This document shows, piece by piece, positions 59,946 through 64,000 of a stretch of 64,000 bases of DNA; position 1 is the stretch's first letter; every line of letters begins with the position of its first letter. The notes beneath the pieces are model-generated. The model searched no databases and was not told the DNA's origin. It saw only the letters and a program-made list of their open reading frames with translations. Made by a program: the position numbers and the translations under genes. Source of the stretch: Opitutaceae bacterium TAV5 (lineage in GTDB: Bacteria; Verrucomicrobiota; Verrucomicrobiia; Opitutales; Opitutaceae); assembly GCA_000242935.3 (NCBI GenBank), contig CP007053.1, positions 6,991,001-7,055,000 of the forward strand. Direction: 5' to 3'.

Positions 59946-60875
59946 TCACGCGACGACTCCGGCTTGACCATGGGAACGGCGGCGACGCGATGCGATAAAA
60001 GCGGTAGCGAGGACGGCGGCACCAAGAAACATGGCCACAGTGGCCGGTTCGGGAACCGGAGAGGTATTGGTCGTGACGGTGATGTTGTCGAAATTGACCG
60101 TGCTGGCGACGCCTCCGGTAAGAAGCCAGAGCGTATCCACCGTGATACTGCCGCCGGCAAGGCTCTCGAGCGTGTAGCTGGACATCGAACGGTCATCGAA
60201 AATGGTGGCGAGTTCCAGGCCAGCGGCGGTCATTGTGAGAGTAAACGTAAGCTTGTGATCGGCACTGGCAGTGAACAAGGCACCCTCGATAGTGCCGGTA
60301 CCGCCCGTGCTGCCTGTAACGTTGCTGGCCCCGCTTTTCAGGGCGTAGGTTCCCCTGTCGGTCGTAAAACCCTGGCCGTAGGCGTATCCGGTTTTTCCGG
60401 CGACAGGATCGTCTCCCGGCAGCAGGTTTGCGTCGAGTTTGGTTCCCAGGTCAAAGAACCCGACCTGGAGTTGCTTGGTGCCATCCGTGACACCGGAAAA
60501 GACATCGAAGGACACGCTGATGAAGTCGCCCACACTGGACAATGTGACCGCGTCGAATTGTTTCATCGCGGAAGTGTTGGCTGCGCCGCTGGCGGGATTA
60601 CGGAGAACCTTTCCGGACTGTGTAGTGGATGCGGCAGGCTTGTCCACTACCGTCCAGGTCGTGCCAGCGGCATTACTGTTCCGGAAATACCATCCATAAT
60701 CGTTGAGGGATTGAGTGGTATCGGAACCATTGGTGCTCACACCGGTGAAATCGTCGCTAAAAAGTGGCGGGCGATCTGCAGCGGCGGCATGCGGAATCAC
60801 GGCAGCGAAGAGACCGGCGAAAGCGGCGCAAGAGATGAAAACAGGGAAATTGCGGATCATATTGTGCATATTCAT
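59946..60875 (-). CDS. PEP-CTERM secreted protein (locus C)
   Basis: 309 residues. Signal peptide (MNMHNMIRNFPVFISCAAFAGLFAAVIPHAAA), then LFSDDFTGVSTNGSDTTQSLNDYGWYFRNSNAAGTTWTVVD, VLRNPASGAANTSAMKQFDAVTLSSVGDFISVSFDVFSGV, STVNFDNITVTTN, and the anchor VPEPATVAMFLGAAVLATAFIASRRRR. The GWYFRNSNAAGT, VLRNPASGAANT and VGDFISVSFD blocks align with the duplicated domains of the 1262-residue glycosidase, so the stand-alone protein and the enzyme share a module. It heads the locus C operon, divergent from the LacI regulator. Confidence 0.88.
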   Translation of the reverse strand: MNMHNMIRNFPVFISCAAFAGLFAAVIPHAAAADRPPLFSDDFTGVSTNGSDTTQSLNDYGWYFRNSNAAGTTWTVVDKPAASTTQSGKVLRNPASGAANTSAMKQFDAVTLSSVGDFISVSFDVFSGVTDGTKQLQVGFFDLGTKLDANLLPGDDPVAGKTGYAYGQGFTTDRGTYALKSGASNVTGSTGGTGTIEGALFTASADHKLTFTLTMTAAGLELATIFDDRSMSSYTLESLAGGSITVDTLWLLTGGVASTVNFDNITVTTNTSPVPEPATVAMFLGAAVLATAFIASRRRRSHGQAGVVA

Positions 60876-60963
60876 GGCAGGCAGACCGGGTTTGATGGGT
60901 TGGCGGGTTTGGATAACGCCAACAGCACTGGCAGCAGTCTTGATTTCGGAAAAGCAGCTCGTT

Positions 60964-60978
60964 ACGTTAGCCTAACGT
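60964..60978. promoter_or_regulatory. Palindromic operator ACGTTAG-C-CTAACGT over the LacI-type start codon
   Basis: A perfect 15-bp palindrome with a one-base centre, overlapping the GTG start of the LacI-type gene and 89 bp upstream of the divergent PEP-CTERM gene. Size, symmetry and place fit a LacI-family operator allowing autoregulation and control of locus C. Confidence 0.55.
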
Positions 60979-62041
60979 GAAATCTCCCCGTTCCCCCTCC
61001 ATAAAACGCACCGCCCGGGACATGCGCGTTACCATGGCCACAGTGGCTGACAAAGCCGGGGTGAGCCAGATGACGGTGTCGCGTTCATTGCGCGACGATC
61101 CGACGATTCCCCTCACCACACGCCAGCGCATCAAACGCATCGCCGCGCAACTCGGTTATCGTCCCGATCCGGCCGTATCGCAACTGATGGCACGGTTGCG
61201 GCAAAGCCGGGTGTCGGATTCGGCTTCGGAAACCGTGGCGTGGATCACCACTCACCCGACGGCGACGGGATGGCGCGACAATCCGGCAAGCGTCGCTTTC
61301 CACGCCGGTATCACCGCACGGGCCCGCGAACTGGGATACCGGATCGAGGAGTTCTGGTTCACCGCACCCGGCATGAACGGCCACCGCCTCAGCGAAGTTC
61401 TGCGAGCGCGCGGCATTCGCGGCGTATTGGTGGCGCCGGTCATCAACACGGGATTGGTCATTGATCTGGAATGGTCCAGTTTTGCGGCGGCCTCGTGCGC
61501 GGCGCTGGCTTTGCCGGGCGTAGGGCTGCACCGGGCGTGCGCGCACTACGCCAACGCGGTCCATGTTGCGTGGCGGGAACTGACGCGGCTCGGTTACAGG
61601 CGGATCGGCCTGGCACTCCCGACAGACAACCACAGACGCGTGGCCGGCTTCTGGCTGGCAAGCGCATTGCTGGAACAACGCGGACTTCCGGTGAAACAGG
61701 TGGTGCCGCCGCTCGTGACGGACGACTGGCGTCCGGAAACGGTGCTGGCGTGGATGGGCAAACACTGTCCCGACGTGGTGCTGTCATTTCGCCAGGTATG
61801 CGACTGGTTGCAAGCGGGCAGCGTGCGCGTGCCGGAGGATTGTGGATTTGCGTTGCTGCACATCGAGGACCCGCTGTTCGCCGGCGTGGATGAGCAGCGA
61901 CCCGACATCGGCGCAGCGGCGCTCGATCTCGTTGTCGAACAAATCAACGCCAACCAGCTCGGCCTGCCCGCAAAGCCGAAAACGGTGTTCGTCGAGTGCT
62001 CGTGGGTCGATGGACGGACAGCGCCTTCCCGGACCGGATGA
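60977..62041 (+). CDS. LacI family sugar-responsive regulator
   Basis: 354 residues with a GTG start. The helix-turn-helix is at about 19-42 (VTMATVADKAGVSQMTVSRSLRDDPTIPLTTRQRIKRIAAQLGYRPDP), with the hinge to about 75. The sensor domain is a diverged periplasmic-binding fold (VAWITTHPTATGWRDNPASVAFHAGITARARELGYRIEEFWF, GIRGVLVAPVINTG, HVAWRELTRLGYRRIGLALPTDNHRRVAGFWLASALL, DIGAAALDLVVEQINANQLGLP). A palindrome covers its start codon. It is divergent from the locus C operon and probably controls it. Confidence 0.93.
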   Translation: MKSPRSPSIKRTARDMRVTMATVADKAGVSQMTVSRSLRDDPTIPLTTRQRIKRIAAQLGYRPDPAVSQLMARLRQSRVSDSASETVAWITTHPTATGWRDNPASVAFHAGITARARELGYRIEEFWFTAPGMNGHRLSEVLRARGIRGVLVAPVINTGLVIDLEWSSFAAASCAALALPGVGLHRACAHYANAVHVAWRELTRLGYRRIGLALPTDNHRRVAGFWLASALLEQRGLPVKQVVPPLVTDDWRPETVLAWMGKHCPDVVLSFRQVCDWLQAGSVRVPEDCGFALLHIEDPLFAGVDEQRPDIGAAALDLVVEQINANQLGLPAKPKTVFVECSWVDGRTAPSRTG

Positions 62042-62078
62042 ATCCGTCAACAGCCGCAGCTCCATCCGGTCAGCCCGC

Positions 62079-62993
62079 TCAGGCCAGCGCCACGATCACC
62101 CCGAGCGACACCGCCGAAGCCAGCGTGCTCAGCACGATGCCTCCCGCCGCCAGCGCCTCGTCGCCGCCGAGTTGCTGCACCATCGTGTACGACATGATGG
62201 CCGTCGGCGCCGCCATGTAGACCAGCATCACCGTAAGGTCGTCTCCCGTGACGCCCAGCCATCGCGCCACCGCGTACCCGACCAGCGGACACACCCACGC
62301 CTTGCCCACCGCGCCGACCGTGGCCGCCCGGAGGTTGCCCCGGAGCGGCAAGGTCACCAGCGCCGAGCCGATACACAGGAGCGACACCGGCACCACCATG
62401 CCGGCCACCAGCGTCAGCGTCTGCATCACCGGCAGCGGACACGTCAGCCCCGTCATGTAAAACAGCCCGCCCGCCACGCTCGCCAGGATGATCGGGTTTT
62501 TGACGATCGCCAGCACCAGCGCCTTGACCACGCCCGGCCCGAAACCGTGATGGCTCGCGAGCAGCACGGACACCGCCAGCACGTTGTAAACGACCATGAG
62601 CGGCGCGATCACCAGCATCGCCACGGTCGACGACACCTGCGGCAGCGCCACCAGCACCGGCAGCCCGACAAAGGCGCCGTTGCCGCGAAACACCCCCTGC
62701 ACAAACGTGCCGCGCGCCGCCATCGGCAACCGCAACGCCCGCGCGCCCGCCCAGCCGGCCAGCAGCATGACGAGAGTCGCCAGCACCAGCGCGCCGAGCA
62801 GCCGCACCGGTTCGTGGTCTGAATGCTCCGCCGAAGCCAGCCCCGAAAAAATCAGCGCAGGCAAGCCCACGAAAAACGCCAGCCGGTTGAGCGCCGGCAC
62901 GACGCCTTCACGAAAAAAGCCGCCCCGCTGCAACGCCGCGCCCAGCGCGATGATCAGGAAGATCGGCAAAAGGGTCGCGAGAACGGCGTGCAT
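62079..62993 (-). CDS. AEC family (auxin efflux carrier-like) transporter
   Basis: 304 residues from ATG 62993. About ten membrane helices in two five-helix halves: MHAVLATLLPIFLIIALGAALQRGGFF, ALNRLAFFVGLPALIFSGLAS, and the conserved GVFRGNGAFVGLPVLVAL, ALVLAIVKNPIILASVAGGLFYMTG, SLLCIGSALVTL, AAPTAIMSYTMVQQLGGDEALAAGGIVLSTLASAVSLGVIVAL. The RGNGAFVGLPV and PTAIMSYTMVQQ motifs are typical of bacterial AEC permeases for small organic anions. It lies 19 bp after ridA, so both form one unit. Converges on the LacI gene. Confidence 0.92.
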   Translation of the reverse strand: MHAVLATLLPIFLIIALGAALQRGGFFREGVVPALNRLAFFVGLPALIFSGLASAEHSDHEPVRLLGALVLATLVMLLAGWAGARALRLPMAARGTFVQGVFRGNGAFVGLPVLVALPQVSSTVAMLVIAPLMVVYNVLAVSVLLASHHGFGPGVVKALVLAIVKNPIILASVAGGLFYMTGLTCPLPVMQTLTLVAGMVVPVSLLCIGSALVTLPLRGNLRAATVGAVGKAWVCPLVGYAVARWLGVTGDDLTVMLVYMAAPTAIMSYTMVQQLGGDEALAAGGIVLSTLASAVSLGVIVALA

Positions 62994-63012
62994 CGGTCCG
63001 GAGGAACGCCCC

Positions 63013-63474
63013 TCACTCCGCGACCTCGACCACAAGCTGCACCTCGGTGGTCGCGCCAAACGGCAGGCCGGCCACCGCCACGGCGGCGCGCGCGTGCTTG
63101 CCGGCGTCGCCGAAAACCGCCACGAGCAGATCGCTCGCGCCGTTGATCACCGCCGGGCTGTCCGCAAAACCCGCCACGCCGTTGACGAAACCGTTGACCA
63201 TGACGATGCGCCTGACTTTTTCCAGCGAACCGGTGGCGGCCTTGATGTTGGCCAGCGTATTCAGGACGGCAATACGGGCGGATTCGTAACCGGTCTGCAC
63301 CGTCTGCTCGCTGCCGACCTTGCCGGCATGCGTGACCTGGCCGTCCCGGATCGGGAGCGTGCCCGCGCAATAAAGCAGGTTGCCCGTGCGCACGACAGGC
63401 AGGTAATTGCCGCCGGCGGCAGGCCCGGCGGGAAGTTTCAGTCCGAGTTCGGCAAGTTTTTGCTCCGGAGTCAT
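63013..63474 (-). CDS. RidA/YjgF family enamine/imine deaminase
   Basis: 153 residues. Conserved pattern: NYLPVVRTGNLLYCAGTLPIRDG, QTGYESARIAVLNTLANIKAATGSLEKVRRIVMVNGFVN, the catalytic Arg in GKHARAAVAVAGLPFGATTEVQLVVEVAE. The family includes hydrolases of reactive enamines (RidA) and a longer YjgH/endoribonuclease-like group; length and the GSLEKVRRIVMVNGFV motif fit the longer subgroup. It is co-transcribed with the AEC transporter, suggesting a small-molecule export or detoxification pair. Confidence 0.93.
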   Translation of the reverse strand: MTPEQKLAELGLKLPAGPAAGGNYLPVVRTGNLLYCAGTLPIRDGQVTHAGKVGSEQTVQTGYESARIAVLNTLANIKAATGSLEKVRRIVMVNGFVNGVAGFADSPAVINGASDLLVAVFGDAGKHARAAVAVAGLPFGATTEVQLVVEVAE

Positions 63475-63527
63475 GGGTGTGGATCGATGGTAAACGGATT
63501 AAAGGAAGCTCTGAAAAAGTTTTTGAA

Positions 63528-63670
63528 CAGAAGATAACGAAGGAAACGAAGGCTCGCTGATAGCGGGTGGAGGGTTGGGCATGGGCAACCTTTTCCTTTC
63601 CTGAAAAGGGTCCGGATGCGGGACGGATGACAGAATCCGGAAAACATCTTCGTTATCTTCTTATCTTCTG
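63528..63670. repeat. 143-bp imperfect inverted repeat, GAAGATAACGAAGG family
   Basis: CAGAAGATAACGAAGGAAAC (63528 on) is repeated in inverse as GTTATCTTCTTATCTTCTG ending at 63670, about 21 of 24 positions paired. Arms and length recall the 150-bp element at 37795. It fills most of the 63475-63914 gap, which otherwise holds no gene I can support. Confidence 0.6.
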
Positions 63671-63914
63671 TGAAAGGGATTGGCCGGTTTTGGCGTTTTT
63701 CAGAGGTTCGTTAATGGAATCGAAAGCTGAAACCACCATCCTGATGCTCGCCTCGCGGAAGGAAAAGCCGGTGTTTCCCGAATTTCGGGAGATCAGTCTC
63801 ACCCGGGCGGCGACGCGAGGACCACCCGGCCTGCCGGCTGCACAATCCCCCTCTTTTCTCACTCACCCAAATTCCCTCTTGATCTGAGACTGAGTCTTGT
63901 TTTCAGATTTTATC

Positions 63915-64000
63915 ATGCTTGCTCGCATCCCGTCCACATGGCGTCACACCGGTCCGATCCGCTCGGTTCAGGTGCGGGCGCGTCCAGAAGGCGAGCGCAT
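63915..64000 (+). CDS. Possible start of a gene running off the right edge
   Basis: From the ATG at 63915 the frame is open to the end: MLARIPSTWRHTGPIRSVQV and eight more residues. Upstream is AT-rich (TTGTTTTCAGATTTTATC), but there is no clear ribosome site. Only 28 codons are visible, so I name no product. Confidence 0.3.
   Translation, partial: MLARIPSTWRHTGPIRSVQVRARPEGER

Noticed and set aside
63567-63887. 106-codon plus-strand frame near the right end
   Set aside because: It runs through the arm of the 63528-63670 inverted repeat and has no coding character or ribosome site.
1-64000. tRNA, rRNA, CRISPR arrays, transposase or phage genes
   Set aside because: I looked for cloverleaf-like sequences, regularly spaced repeats and transposase motifs by eye and found none that I could support.

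Overview
The window is GC-rich and densely coding. It probably comes from a verrucomicrobium of the Opitutaceae type. I infer this from the mix of PEP-CTERM proteins, prepilin-like H-X9-DG proteins, many secreted clan GH-A glycosidases, a nitrogen-fixation accessory cluster and several families of short dispersed inverted repeats. I could not run any search, so the assignment rests on gene content alone. I found no rRNA, tRNA, CRISPR array or transposase gene.

1-21 kb is a stress-type region. It holds a NarL-type response regulator with its histidine kinase, a carbonic-anhydrase-like exported protein, CsbD and dodecin, a yhiI-rbbA-yhhJ-like export operon, an ice-binding-like PEP-CTERM protein, an ECF sigma factor, a BON/DUF3185/DUF1328/YqjD/YqjE/YqjK-like operon, a KefB-type antiporter, a transglutaminase and a GT4-GH130 pair. 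Nine transcription units here share a 17-bp box (consensus GTRGGGYNAYACCCCAT). It always lies exactly 22 bp upstream of a -10-like hexamer, TAnnnT in eight cases and CATACT in one. A tenth, weaker box faces the kinase gene. This looks like one co-regulated stress regulon, and the neighbouring two-component system is the obvious candidate regulator.

21-28 kb, 38-50 kb and 50-62 kb are three carbohydrate loci with the same plan. In each, a transcription regulator is divergent from a PEP-CTERM protein, which is followed by a prepilin-like protein and then secreted glycosidases. The regulator family differs each time: XylR/AraC, a GntR-solute-binding-protein fusion, and LacI. I infer one module re-used for different glycans.

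28-36 kb is a nif accessory operon: nifE, nifN, nifB (with a NifX-like tail), a ferritin, a 2Fe-2S thioredoxin-like ferredoxin, a 2[4Fe-4S] ferredoxin, nifV and an unknown gene. nifHDK are not in the window, so the cluster would make FeMo-cofactor for a nitrogenase encoded elsewhere.

Small repeats have entered coding sequence. One sits in frame in nifN, one forms the tail of nifE, and one sits in a GH42 gene just before its nucleophile. A tract of six tight hairpins at 35.83-36.09 kb is unexplained. The right end holds an AEC transporter with RidA, an inverted repeat and possibly the start of a further gene.
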